Positions 5,118 through 5,208 of a DNA stretch of 5,208 nucleotides are shown here, one piece after another. The translations under genes were made by a program, and so were the position numbers. The notes below the pieces were generated by a model. That model did not search any database. It was not told the DNA's origin and saw only the letters and a program-made list of their open reading frames with translations. Every line of letters starts with the position of its first letter. Position 1 is the stretch's first letter. The DNA is from an uncultured Oscillospiraceae bacterium (lineage in GTDB: Bacteria > Bacillota > Clostridia > Oscillospirales > Oscillospiraceae): contig CAJUOT010000089.1 of NCBI GenBank assembly GCA_910588135.1, positions 1-5,208 on the forward strand, read 5' to 3'.

Positions 5118-5208
5118 ATGGTTCGTGAGATTATGCGTGATGAGACATTTTTAGCCCAGAAGGCCGAGCCCGCCGTGCCGGAGGATCTTCCCGTAGCCCA
5201 GGATTTGC
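5118..5208 (+). CDS. def: Peptide deformylase, N-terminal 30 codons only
   Basis: Peptide deformylase removes the formyl group from the N-terminal methionine of new proteins, using an iron or zinc ion, in the cytosol at the ribosome. Only the first 30 residues are inside the window: MVREIMRDETFLAQKAEPAV then PEDLPVAQDL. This matches the typical Clostridia deformylase beginning (VREIMRD..FL..KAEPA...DLPVAQDL), where the usual family I(V)..D..L....... pattern is seen. The metal-binding EGCLS and HExxH motifs and the GVGLAA motif lie beyond the edge, so identification rests on the N-terminus alone. The ATG has GGAGAG 9 nt upstream. It is transcribed divergently from the Nudix operon. Confidence 0.78.
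   Translation, partial: MVREIMRDETFLAQKAEPAVPEDLPVAQDL

Noticed and set aside
1..5208. CRISPR arrays, tRNA or rRNA genes, insertion sequence ends.
   Set aside because: No regularly spaced repeats, cloverleaf sequences or terminal inverted repeats were seen on either strand.

Overview
The window looks like a chromosomal segment of a moderately GC-rich anaerobic Firmicute, most likely a gut Clostridia of the Oscillospirales/Flavonifractor type. This is inferred from strong AGGAGG-type ribosome binding sites, the GC-rich Clostridia-like codon use, and the peptide deformylase N-terminus at the right edge. No ribosomal or other marker RNA is present to fix the taxon.

Left part (1-2122, minus strand): the 3' two genes of a type I restriction-modification locus. 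hsdM (485-1987) is complete and has its own likely promoter. hsdS overlaps it by 11 nt and runs off the left edge after 165 codons (first target-recognition domain plus the start of the central conserved helix). hsdR is not in the window.

Middle part (2123-4123): two paralogous tyrosine recombinases in tandem, both minus strand and pointing toward hsdM. The upstream copy has lost its C-terminal catalytic half. The downstream copy is full length but has an atypical active site. The two reading frames overlap, and a 14-bp tandem repeat lies just before the junction. The repeat copy number decides whether the upstream gene ends separately (present state), ends in an ATGA overlap, or reads in frame into the second recombinase. 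A small divergent gene of unknown function (3929-4123, plus strand) sits beside the recombinases.

Right part (4134-5208): an ordinary-looking compact minus-strand operon of an acidic 96-aa protein, a MutT-type Nudix hydrolase and a 54-aa protein. It is transcribed divergently from a peptide deformylase gene cut by the right edge. The intergenic region between them holds overlapping opposed -10-like boxes and two hairpins.

Reading: an accessory module (type I methylase/specificity genes plus recombinases) abuts a housekeeping block, with the junction probably near 4124-4133. The recombinases may be what moved or rearranges the restriction locus, but no inverted hsdS copies or att sites are visible in this window.
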